A DNA stretch of 64,000 nt, taken from positions 1,240,001 through 1,304,000 of the forward strand of contig JAGYXB010001095.1 of NCBI GenBank assembly GCA_022495005.1, in the 5' to 3' direction. Source of the DNA: Rhyacophila brunnea (Eukaryota > Arthropoda > Insecta > Trichoptera > Rhyacophilidae). Positions within the stretch are counted from its first letter, which is position 1; each line of letters starts with the position of its first letter. A program made the translations under genes and the position numbers. Shown here one piece after another: positions 46,431 to 57,575 of the stretch. The notes under the pieces are model-generated. The model saw nothing but the letters and a program-made list of their open reading frames with translations. It was not told the DNA's origin and did not search any database.

Positions 46431-47460
46431 GTAAAACAAAACCCTACCAAGCCAAAGTGCAAATCGTATATTTTAAGTCATTCTTTAAAGATATATAAAA
46501 TTGCCTTTACACTTTCCTCTATTGTTTTCTAAGGGGTATAAAATAAATTCGTACATAGCTTACGAGACAGGGTATTGAATATAAAGTAAGAATGCATCGG
46601 CGGGTCTATTTACGTCGCCTGCGGCAGCCACAATAAATAAGAACACTTAAAACGGGCGTCTTCGATGACTCTGCAAATACCGCGAAGGATGTCCCCGGTG
46701 CGCTTTAAATGGGCTTTTCCGCTACATAAGACAAGTTACATCGAACGGAAAGTGAAGTCTCTTAAAAACTGTATACATAGACACAATAGTTTAACTTTGT
46801 TCATACATAATTTAAGCATGCTAACGGCTATAAATATGCACACAATAGATTTTTTTTATTAATTAAACTAATGTTTACATGATAGAACTTTATTATAATG
46901 GTTTAGCAATATATTTTTTTGTTAAATTTACAAAAAAAAATAGTTATTAATTATGTCAACGGCTATTTTGGGCTTTAAACTCGTCTTTGGAATAATTTAC
47001 GATGAATAATCCTTAAGACACATACAACAAACGTTCACGCTTAGATAATCATGATATTATAGGGAGAAGATGTATTATAGTAATATCTGCTTTCTTTCTC
47101 GTTTAGAACAGTGACGTAGTGATCATCCATGTATATATTTTATTTTTAATGGTAATAATTGATATTATCATTTTTTATCGTAGAAAGATTTATTTATAAG
47201 GAATTAAACATCTTTGAGTATGTAATAGAGCTTCCAAACGGGTTATCCATCTGATATTTTTTGCAATGTTATTTTATTTATCTATGTATCTTATTTATAA
47301 TATTACCGACATAATGATGCAATTGTCAAAAATATAAGCAAATTCTAGAAATCTAGAAAGTTGAACCCTTCGTGCGACTTTTTTTAAAAACCTGAACCGT
47401 CCAACAACTTTTCTAATGGCATGCTAAAGATTACGTTATCGTTCTATACAGAACGTACCT
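46431..47460. other. Non-coding stretch
   Basis: A more complex segment at 46,580-46,770 contains a 65-codon frame without a known domain. GAACAGTGACGTAGTGATCA near 47,107 could be a hAT-like tip but lacks a partner. Confidence 0.35.
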
Positions 47461-47960
47461 AAGTGGATTGTAATTTTAAGGATGGTGTGTATTCCGCATC
47501 TAGGGGTGGAGGCGATTCAACAGAATACCAGACACTCACCTGTATGATGATTTATGATGGCTCCGTGGTCTGGTTGCACTATCACTCGCGCGGTATTGTT
47601 GGTTGGGTTACCCGGTGTGCGGCACTTGACGGTACACTGCTTATGGATTATATGTGAGGTTGATGAATGATGATCGTAGGTTGTATGAATGATGGTCGCG
47701 ACTTTCACTTAAGGTCGAACAGATATGTTTTGAGTTAACTTTTGAATCACGCTGTAGGTACGAAGCGTCGGTAAATATTAACATCTTTCCCACGTCCACT
47801 TGCTGCATATCACTTGAGCTAACTCAATGTTATATGCATATCGGTATATAATGACCCGTGACTTCCGGTCACTTGGTCTTGTGACAATAATACTGGGATT
47901 TGAGGGAGGTGGGAAGTAAGGATTACGGCCACCATAATTTGGCGCAACCACTCTGAACTT
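47461..47960 (-). repeat. Dispersed repeat D, copy 2
   Basis: The reverse complement matches 2,236-2,830. It retains both ends of the homology, GGTTGCGCCAAATTATGGTG at the 47,960 side and AAAATTACAATCCACTT at the 47,461 side, but lacks the central insert present in copy 1. Short frames on both strands here (63-64 codons) are not conserved with copy 1. Confidence 0.6.
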
Positions 47961-48989
47961 GGCATTGGTGATATAAGAAATCTATCAGAGATATTATGAA
48001 CGAATTTTCTGACCTAAAATCCCGTTTACTTTTTATTAATTAGAGCTGTAAACACTACAAAAATGTCATCGCATTGAAACTGAGATAGCGGTAGTCAGCT
48101 TCCGCTCAAACGTTGCCTACTTGTTATAGCATGCTTTATTAACTGTAATTTTATTATTCTAGCTGCTAGGAGCTGTGGTATTGCGTTTCTGGTTTATGGC
48201 TGCCTATATGTATTCAGGAGTATTTTTTACCTCTTGTGTACTACTAGATTTGCGACGAAGAAAAAATGGTCTCTTCTTCGACATAATTATTAAGTGTCCA
48301 CCAAATTAATAAATAAATCAGTTGGAAAATAGTACTAATCTATTCTCAAGCTAACTTATAGAAGATGTTTACTGTCTATAAAACAGATATAATATTCTTT
48401 TGAATTGCTGAAATATTTTTATCAGAGCACATTGCATCCATTGATATAAAATATGCATTAGCAATACTAAATATAAAATAACCAGAAATTTTGAAAGGTA
48501 AATAAAAAAGAGTCCGCTAAGTCCTCGCCGGAAAAAGGTCCTCGAAAATACTAAAGCCTAACGAGGTTGAAGGGTCGATCTGTTTATTGAACACATCGGT
48601 TCAAATGGACCGAAAATAATAAAAAGCTTCCGGACTGATTGACAAGGCTATATAATATATTTGGGCAGTACTTACCGCTCGCAGTTATGCACTCTATCCT
48701 CTAATAATAAATCTGGAATTTATTTATTGGGACGACAAATTCTCCTATAATGAAAAAGCTAACAAGTACCGAAAGCACGAGGTTGCTTATTTAAAGGAAA
48801 GTCAAAAAACATTTTATATTTTTATCAACGTAAATTATCAAATACAAGAAATTATTAAATAATCTCTAGAAAAACTATTTGAAATAAAATAATTTAATGA
48901 CTAACAAAATTTTTATTTAACTTACAATTTAAAAAAATCTTTCATTATTTATTCAAGTTTAGTTAAGTATTTATGCTATGTGGGCTATG
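47961..48989. other. AT-rich non-coding stretch
   Basis: No gene recognised. Confidence 0.45.
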
Positions 48990-48997
48990 TGCGTAAC

Positions 48998-49345
48998 ACC
49001 TGAGGGTAAGAGAAGATTTGGAGGGCCAAAACTGAGATGGCTGGACTGTGCCACAGGATATTTAGGATAGTGCGTAAGTCGCTCGCCTTCCATTTGGGAG
49101 CTCCGGGTTCGATTCCCGTTGAGGTCAAAGAATATGTACATAATCTAAAACTTAAATCACTCAAGCCTAGGAGTTTGCCACAGTAATTGGGCTTCACGGC
49201 TTGTTGTGGTGTTTAACAAAGAAACAAAAAAAAAACTCGGTTAAAACAACTGGAGAGAGAGGGCGCTGAATCGCCCAGGATGAAGGAAGTTTTTGAATGA
49301 GGCCCCCGAAGGGCACTACAACGCCAAAAATGATGAAGCTTTTAA
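48998..49345 (+). pseudogene. Retrotransposon reverse-transcriptase C-terminal relic, split by a SINE
   Basis: Before the SINE the frame through 49,011 reads PEGKRRFGGPKLRWLDC. After it, the frame through 49,248 reads NNWRERALNRPG, a stop, RKFLNEAPEGHYNAKNDE. A GRRR.GRPKLRWLD block followed by NWR.RALDR..WR..L.EA is the normal C-terminal order in several insect LINE reverse transcriptases, so the two halves were once joined. The intervening 49,060-49,235 is a family C SINE. Confidence 0.65.
49060..49235 (+). mobile_element. tRNA-derived SINE, family C, copy 4
   Basis: Head GTGCGTAAGTCGCTCGCCTT (box A region), GAGCTCCGGGTTCGATTCCC (well-kept box B), GTTGAGGTCAAAGAATATGT, AAGCCTAGGAGTTTGCCA, and an A-rich tail at 49,219-49,234. 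It lies inside the reverse-transcriptase relic, showing that it inserted later. Confidence 0.75.
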
Positions 49346-49892
49346 AGTTAGACCAATCAATACGATTAATAACGATTTTATTATAATAGCGCCTGTATAC
49401 GTGCATGGATTTATTGGCACTAATGATGTGTGTTTTAAGCCGTCGTGATAATAACTGTTTACACGTGAAAAATGCTCACTGTCTCACCAATTTCGAGACG
49501 CGATGTTGTCAGTGTGTGGTGTTATTTAACCGGTTATGAAAAATGGTAAACGTCAAAAATGTTTTGAGTGTAGTTCATTTTTTTCCGGCAGGTTCGCTAC
49601 TATCGTTCTACTGCGTAGGCGCAGATATCTCACAAATTCCAACTGTCATGTGAAATTCCAGAAACTTTTTTGATCCATACATACAATCGACTTGCATTTT
49701 ATTGTTATGGCCACGATAATGCGCACTGCCACCAGTAAATCCATGCACATGTAAACGGGGTATTACGTAAATAAAAATAACACGTACAACAATAATAGAT
49801 ACATCAATGCACAATCGTGATCGACGAGGATTTTGTTTGGGAATTGCATTAGCATGACTAAGTTATATAATGTAAATAATAAACTATTTTTT
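49346..49892. other. Non-coding stretch
   Basis: Moderately complex sequence between 49,380 and 49,850; no gene recognised. The 68-codon minus-strand frame has no known domain. Confidence 0.4.
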
Positions 49893-50110
49893 TTATTCAA
49901 CGAATAAGAAAAGATTTCAGAATGTAACATTCTATATATTGAAGATATCTACATAATTTGAAAACATACAAATAACGTCATTTAATATAACTACAACTAG
50001 TTAAAATCGTCGTTATTAATTAAGATGCCCGTAGCTTTATTGGAAAAGCATACTGGCGCGAATCCAGCAGATACAGGTTCAAGTCCCGTCGGGTATCGTA
50101 TTTTATTATT
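49893..50110. mobile_element. SINE family B pieces, tail (minus) and head (plus)
   Basis: 49,893-50,000 resembles the family B tail on the minus strand (AGAATGTAACATTCTATATA). 50,025-50,110 on the plus strand has a tRNA-like head, GCCCGTAGCTTTATTGGAAA, CTGGCGCGAATCCAG and box B GGTTCAAGTCCCGTCGGGTA. Two partial copies appear joined head-to-head. Confidence 0.55.
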
Positions 50111-51714
50111 ATTACAACGTTTTTCTTAGCTCGTATTCTTATTTGTCCGGTGGTTGTTTGTCCGGTACAAATCTTGCAATCGATTTTCTAGCTAGACATT
50201 TGAATCTTTTAGAATATATCAGAACACGATGCCAATTAATTTTTTTAATACTTTTAGCCATCTTTAAGTAGAATTGAATTCATTCCCAGTTAATTCTGTT
50301 TTGTATGAAAAGTTATTTCGACACCATTATTGGTTGCTAGGGGTCTGGGGTCCTAGCAACTAAATTATTAATATATACATGCGTTACTATGGAAGTCAAT
50401 ATGACATTTCAGTATTATTTCTATCAAGTACGTAGTTTTTGATCGTTTAAGCTAATCAAGTCAAGTTTATATGATTAAACAGAAAATTTAAAAACGTTGT
50501 ATATAAATAGTTTTTTTTATCTTGTAATTATTTTTCTAGTGTACGTATATTATATGCAAGATGTTTTCAAATTAAATATAATATAACATTGCGGAAATTT
50601 ATATTCAATTCTGAATTTTATCGTATAAAGAATTCAAACTTATATTTTTTCGCCATGAAAGCACGTTTAACAAAGCTGAGAATGTATAAACATAAAATGT
50701 AACATTAAACATTGGAAATTCTGTACCTAACTTCTTTTATACAATTTACTAGACTTATTTATCAGCTATATTCTTCGTATGTAGTGTAATATTATGTTTA
50801 ACGTAACGCATAATAATATCAAAATAATATTTTATCAAGTAGGTATATTCTTTGTTCGACTGTTTCACATATTATTTTACAATATTCGTACTACAAATAT
50901 CTTTATGTGAAATATTGATAATGTAAGATTATCAATAGAAAAATAACAATACATTGTGTTAGATAATAATATGGTTTGAAGGATTTCCGTATAATGGTTT
51001 TGGAATAAATTCTTATAGAAATATTACGAATCTAACAATAACAACATTAATACATTTAATGAAATATACGCAATAATAACATATTGTTCAATGTGGTAAA
51101 AATAAATGAAATGCCATAGTTAGCATGAATACAAAATCCGTTGATGATAATAAAGTTATTTTATTGAAAAAGCAATAAGTAGGTACTTACCCTTTCGATG
51201 ACCAAAAACGATTTCTACCTTTTGCGATTGCTTATTATGACCACATACCTGAAAACAGAGAAACACCAGTTTATTATTGTATTCTTGGATTTTGAATATA
51301 GAACATTTTGAATACACAAAATATAATAGGTACTAAGTGCCAGAAAATTGAAAAAAAGTGCCATCGCCAATGTCTTAAATACATGTCTAAGTGCCAAAAA
51401 ACATAATAGAGCTTCTATGGACATTCAGAGATAGCTTTGAATGTAAAAGGTAGCGTGATTATTTAAAAAATAGGCACTAAGTGCCGTTTGTTAAAAATGA
51501 GACTTAGTTCTTAGTTTTTTATATAAACCGTGGGACTTAGTCCTTTTTTTAAGAAATTAGTGTTACTATTTTCTAATAACATTAAGATTGTATGTTAAAT
51601 CTATTGAGAAGTTAATAAAAAAGTGTTTTTATGAACAATAAACCAATTAGGTATTCATTCATCTCAGATTCAGCTTTTTGGTATTAAGTGCTTATTTTAT
51701 TTCGTGTATTCATT
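50111..51714. other. AT-rich non-coding stretch
   Basis: No gene recognised. AAGTGCC words recur at 51,330-51,490 without clear periodicity. Confidence 0.4.
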
Positions 51715-52200
51715 TGAATAGACTATTTTTTGTATTCAATAAATAAGTCACAAGATTAACAAATATGGCATTTGTTATTGAATATACACAATTTGAAACA
51801 TAATAAATATACATGGAATGGGGCGTGACTTTATTTAACAATATATTAGCAAGTGCAACTAGGTTATGGCTACAATTTGAAGAGATGCTGACCCCCTGTA
51901 GCAATCAATATAAGTACCTATTATTGGTACCATGGTCACAGATTAATATATTTATTCAAAGCGTAAGTTTTGACAGAGAGTAGAGTAGCTACATTTAGTT
52001 GTGGCGTTTACGTAGGTCATTCTAACGAGTAAGCAACATGCGAAAAGTACTTAAAGGTTGATAACACGAAATATATTATAAACAATATATACATGATTTG
52101 AAAATACCTAAGGTCACAAAAGATTTTTTCTAGTAGGTGTATGTATATAAATCTGAAGTGATTTCAAATTATGTATGTTCAATACAAAATGATCATAAAT
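51715..52200. mobile_element. SINE family B tail fragments in inverted arrangement
   Basis: 51,735-51,810 resembles the family B tail on the minus strand (AATAAGTCACAAGATT). 52,110-52,200 resembles the plus-strand tail (GATTTTTTCTAGTAGGTGTA, GTGATTTCAAATTATGTATG). The heads are too worn to recognise. Confidence 0.35.
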
Positions 52201-53579
52201 ATTGAGAATTATAAAATATAATATATTAAACAAAGTATGATTTGAATCATTTCCAAACGCCACGATCGCGTGTTTAAACTACCTTGCATAAATCATGACT
52301 AAAATAATGTAGCTACTCTAGTAAACATATTTAACTGAGTATAGTCGAATGCTTGTAGGTATGCATATCGTAATGTTTATGTGAAACGATTATTATTTGA
52401 TGGCGACATGACTTAACGGAGAATAACTTGGCAGCATCGCAACAAAAAAAGGGAAAAACCTTTTATTCATACATTTCTGCTATTTCTCCAGAGAAAATAC
52501 TTTAAACTTTCGGCGGAAACAAATTGCTCAATCGAAAGAGGGGCCGGCGAGATGAAAGGGTGAAATGTAGTCCGGTCGAAAAATCCCACTGTGTTCACGG
52601 ACAATTAAACAGTGGCTGCCAGGAAGCGACTGTGGTCGAATGGACCTCAAAGGCACCAATAGTACTACGTTAGCGGGGAGTGGTTGATATACTCCACGCG
52701 AATCTAAATAAAATAATGATATCATATTTATATTTATACTTACTCTAGAATTCAATAAACATTACGTATCAAATTGTTATGTTTGACATTTTTGGCGTTT
52801 ACAATATTCCGACTGACTTTAAATTACCATTGGATGCCACTGTTAACAATATAGATATTATGAAGGTACTATTAGGTACTAATATTACTATATATAAAAT
52901 ATTTTTCTAATTCGTATATAATATATAGGTATTTACTGTTATAGATTAAAAGCTCCGTAAAATAATTGACGTTATACTAATATAATATAAGTACAAATGA
53001 GTATGACGTACCTATAAAGTTATTTTTTTAGATTGGCTCGTTATGGGTTTTGTTAATTAATGGAATAAAACAAACAAAATCGCTAACCACAAAATAAAAA
53101 AGATTACTATAGTATTTTGCAAGGTATTTAAAAAAAATATTGTGAGTATGTTTTTTATATTATATCATTTACGTTTAATTACATATTTTGCATTATTGAG
53201 AGGTTATTTATTGAGAAAATTTGTTATAATATTTGATTAAGTAGAAAATATTACAAATTGCTACAGTAGAGTTTCGGGTCGAGTTTGTAGTAAGTACTGT
53301 TATTTTTTTTTTTGCCCAGCGTTAGATAATTTGTGTAGTGTATTATTTTGTTGTTTAGAATCTAAACATCATTGGTGGTCTGGTAGGTCCTTTGGTACAT
53401 TTGTAGAGATCTTAACTCTTTCTAATTTATCAGATCACGTCGATATATTTTCATTCTGACCTTTCATTATTTTATTAAGTCCATGCAGGTGCTCAAATGT
53501 ACTACCAGCCATGTACGCAAATTTGGTGATTAAGTAAATATTGTATAATATACAAAATTATTTGTGATTTTTTTTGGAA
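52201..53579. other. Non-coding stretch
   Basis: A more complex segment at 52,420-52,710 may be conserved non-coding DNA; its 75-codon minus-strand frame has no known domain. The rest is AT-rich. Confidence 0.4.
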
Positions 53580-53582
53580 GTA

Positions 53583-53614
53583 TTGCTCCGCGGCACACCG
53601 GTTGCGGAGCACTG
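53583..53614 (-). mobile_element. hAT terminal inverted repeat, single end
   Basis: On the minus strand the sequence begins CAGTGCTCCGCAACCGGTGT followed by GCCGCGG, closely resembling the CAGTG-TTCTCAACC-GTGT-GCCGCGG termini common in hAT transposons. The partner end is not identified, so the extent of the element to the left is unknown. Confidence 0.5.
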
Positions 53615-55767
53615 GTTTAGATAGTTGAGGTTTTTGGGGGGCAATTTCATAATAATTTTAACTGCACAGACCTCAGAGACCCATCGCTTTTTTTTTGGTC
53701 ATACATTAATGATATGCTACATTGTTTGAGAGATCTTGCCATCACATAGTTAATAATCAATATAACCCAGCTAAAATATTTATAGATTTAACCTGAGTGT
53801 TTCTTTAAGTATTATGTTATTGAACGGCGGGTTGTGTTCAGACCTTGATAGCTTGATCTTGATATTATTGCCTTCAATGAATATATTATTATGTATTTTA
53901 AATCCATAAATTAGTCAAATAGACATATAGCTGGTAATTGCAAAATGGATAATATTTTTTAATGTCTTCACACTGTAGACTGTAGAGAATGAATATACTC
54001 CATCACCTTACACAAAGAGAACTTTCGACATCTCTTATTATTTTATTAACATTTAGGTTGATTTTATTAACAACTATGAGTTTGGTTTGATTTTCGCATC
54101 ACATCATAGTTAATTAAAAATGCGTACAATAAAGAATTTAAAAAAAATGATAATTCAAATAGTAACCAAAATCAAACGACCAGCAAAATACACAAAACTA
54201 GATTAATTCAGAGTTCTCACTGCAGTAACACACGTAGAGTTTCAACCTCAGAGCAATAATACTAAAGAGAAAGGTATTGTCTGGCCATATGATACCACTT
54301 TCTTTCCGTATGACCCACAATAGATTTTATTAATAATAACTTACCTATAATGCCTTATACCTACCATCATATGGCCCTCAGTACGGATACAATATATAAA
54401 CACAACACAGTTAACTGTCTTTTCTACTAAATTAACTAAAAAATATTGACCATTCACTTTGCATTTCGCACAAAAAAACAATATATTTCATCAACACGTA
54501 CTCCTGGTTTTGCCTTAAGCATTTTCATGTCTAACTAATTTAAGTCGTCTATTTATATGTCTTCTTTCTTACTCGAACGCGTATTGTAAAGATTATACCC
54601 GCGTCACATGCTTTCTCACTCGCACTTAAAGTCAGTTTTTTTGGAGGGTGGTATCAGTATTAACAATACTCATCCAGTGATACTCATTAAACGCTGCCAA
54701 TAATGGAATCACAAATACTTAAATATAGGTATAGTAGAAATAATACACATTCATCGTGACCCTTGACCGCATATTCTGCAAACATACTAGATATGAGTAC
54801 ATCATGTCGTATAAGTGGAAATTGAGCTTATCTCTTTGTGAGAGTTCTGAAAAATGCAAATCACTGAGCAAATCGTCGAGACCTGGAGACTTATTAATAA
54901 TAATAAGACATGTTTTACTTGAATATATTTCTGAATTTAGCTTTTAAAAATACGGTCCCATAAAAAGTAACCACGACAAATTACTATTTAAAAACCGCAA
55001 CGTTCCTCGCTTTTTTGTGTGAATAAAAAAGGCATACCTATTCCCTAGAAACGAGATTTCTTTAATGATGCCAGTTGCCTGGGGGGGCGCGGCCTTCTGG
55101 TTTTCTCACAGCGGTAACTAGGGATTACATTATCGGGAATTCGGTTATAAAGTAGTAATGGTGAGCGATATATTATTTAAGTTTAGTAAGGTAATATAAG
55201 CCATAAAAGAACAATACGAGTAAATCACATAAAAGCTTTTCCGCAATATGATAAAGCTCAAAGATGTGTATCACATGGTGGATAAGTAGAATTGGTTAAC
55301 GAGATAAAGATACAAAACGGGTTATACAAGTCCTATCTATAAACATCTTTTGTGGTCAATAGAATAATTATAAATATCTTTAGGTATTGTCTCACGGTAT
55401 TGCACTCAGGCTCTATGGTGACAATGATGTAATATATTATAAAAATATTTTTTTTATAAATTTTTTTCTATTTATTTATTTATTACTACACATATTAATA
55501 CAAGTCATTTGATCTAGTTTTATGTGAGGTAATCATACAAAGAGGCGTATTAGTGTAGAAAAGGTGCAAAAAAGTGCGAAGTCATAAAACGTGTACTCTA
55601 CCTATATTAGTATTAAAATGCTTCAATTTTGAATTAGAAAACTGTGTCTGGAATGTGTGGTTGATCTAGCTAGACCAAAATTTCAATAAGTTGAGCAAAT
55701 TGCGAATATTTTTCTTGTGATGAGTTGTTTCAATACATCCTCTACCCCAGGCTTACTTTCTTCGATT
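53615..55767. other. Non-coding stretch
   Basis: No gene recognised. A GGGGGGGCGCGGCC patch lies near 55,081-55,095. Confidence 0.4.
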
Positions 55768-57163
55768 AAGGGGGGACATGCTCGTCGAAGGTCAAAATTG
55801 AGTTTTTATTGTATTTTCAAACCATGATCCTGGACACTCCTTAAACGTTGTAGATAATCTATTTATATAATTTTGAAGCCTTATTATCTTTCATAGTTAT
55901 TTTAAACATTTGATGGCTGCATGAAGTATTTTTGTTACATTAAATAGTATTCTTTTAAACCTCTCGCTCTAATGTTTTAGAATATAGTCATATTTCGGTA
56001 CATAACTGTGCAGTGGTGTTAAGATTTTTTACATTTATTAATTTTTAAACGCATTTATAAAACCATTAGCATAATTTATTATGGGATAATTTTTGTAAAT
56101 ATTCACGATAAAACATTATATTGATAATCTCTGTGATCCCAAATTTGACAAGAATTAGGCATTTTATTATTCAAAAAATCGGCAAGATTAACATATTTGA
56201 AGATGATTCTAAAGATATTTATTATAAGTTATGTCTTTGACCATTCAAGTGTGATAAACATCTTATGAATAATGATTGCTTTATAATAATTATTGACCTA
56301 AGAATAAGGTAGTGTTTTTTTGAAATACGCCATTTCTTTTGTCATTCCCCAGTGGTTAAGCTACAACATACGGCCGTAGCCATAAATTGACAAACTATAA
56401 TTGAAGTAGGGAGTAAAATGATATTGACGCGCGTGTTTGAACATGTACCGTTTAAAAAAAAATAAAAATAAATTTGGTTAGGTACATGTTCAAACACGCG
56501 CGTTAACATAATTTTACTCCCTACTTTAATTAGAGTTTGTCAATTTATGGCTACGGCCGTATGTTGTAGCTTAACTACTAGGGAATGACAAAAGAAATGG
56601 CGTATTTCAAAAAACACTACCTTATTATTAGGTCAATAATTATTATAAAGCAATCATTATTCGTAAGATGTTTGTCACACTTGAATGGTCAAAAACATAG
56701 CTTATAATAAATATCTTTAGAATCATCTTCAAATGTGTTAATCTTGCTGATTTTTTGAATAATAAAATGCCTAATTCTTGTCAAATTTGGGATCACAGAG
56801 ATTATCAATATAATTTTTTATCGTGAATATTTTACAAAAATTATCTCGTAATAAATTATACTAATGGTTTTATAAATGCGTTTAAAAATTAATAAATGCA
56901 AAAAAATCTTAACACCACTGCACTGTTATGTACCGAAATATGACTATATTCTAAAACATTAGAGCGAGAGGCTTAAAAGAATACTATTTTATGTAACAAA
57001 AATACTTTATGCAGTCATCAAATGTTTAAAATAACTATAAAGGATAATAAGGCTTCAAAATTATATAAATAGATTATCTACAACGTTTAAGGAGTGTCCA
57101 GGATCATGGTTTGAAAATACAATAAAAACTCAATTTTTACCTTCGACGAGCATGTCCCCCCTT
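55768..57163. repeat. 1.4-kb palindrome with about 680-bp arms
   Basis: The left arm 55,768-56,449 and right arm 56,481-57,163 are near-perfect inverted copies separated by a 31-bp A-rich spacer. The outer tips read AAGGGGGGACATGCTCGTCG and CGACGAGCATGTCCCCCCTT. The arms differ by scattered substitutions and small indels, so they have diverged since the duplication and are not an exact assembly mirror. No open frame or known domain is visible. A transcript would form a very long hairpin. No target duplication is seen at the tips. It may be a foldback transposon or a hairpin-RNA source. Confidence 0.85.
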
Positions 57164-57367
57164 GCCAATGGTTCACTATTATATTATCATCCTGAACGAT
57201 GTATATGGGATATAAGTATGGAGGCTAAACCAAGAAATATCATCTATATTATAATTAACCAATGACATTATTAATGGACGACGCACTCAATACAGTAGCT
57301 AGAAGTAAATTCGCGCATTCGCATGTATAGGTAGACGTCACGCAATTTTCATTATGCGATATCACGC
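57164..57367. other. Short non-coding stretch
   Basis: Nothing recognised. Confidence 0.4.
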
Positions 57368-57567
57368 ATCGGGAATTTATAGCAATATGAACTTTATTGT
57401 AATGGCGTTATATCAGTGTTTCTAATGTCAATGTTCATTTGAGCGAACCCGTTCGAACCGAACCATTCGGCAGACCCAACAAAAAGTATCAGGAATTTAT
57501 AGCAATATCACCTTTATTGTAATGGCGTTAGAACAGATTATGCCATTCGGTAGACCCGACAATAAAG
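57368..57567. repeat. Imperfect tandem duplication, 120-bp offset
   Basis: ATCGGGAATTTATAGCAATA...CTTTATTGTAATGGCGTTA at 57,368 recurs at 57,488 as ATCAGGAATTTATAGCAATA with the same continuation. CCATTCGGCAGACCCAACAA near 57,463 recurs near 57,543, so the second unit is about 40 bp shorter. Confidence 0.7.
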
Positions 57568-57575
57568 TGAGTGTC

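Noticed and set aside
47107..47126. hAT-like tip CAGTGACGTAGTGATC
   Set aside because: No inverted partner or 8-bp duplication was found within several kilobases.
50025..50110. A functional tRNA gene
   Set aside because: Box B (GGTTCAAGTCCCG) is well kept, but the acceptor and anticodon stems do not pair, and the head matches SINE family B.
55768..57163. Palindrome as a pure assembly artefact
   Set aside because: The arms differ by many substitutions and small indels, so they are not a mirrored copy of the same read. An artefact would be expected to be exact. Long-read confirmation would still help.
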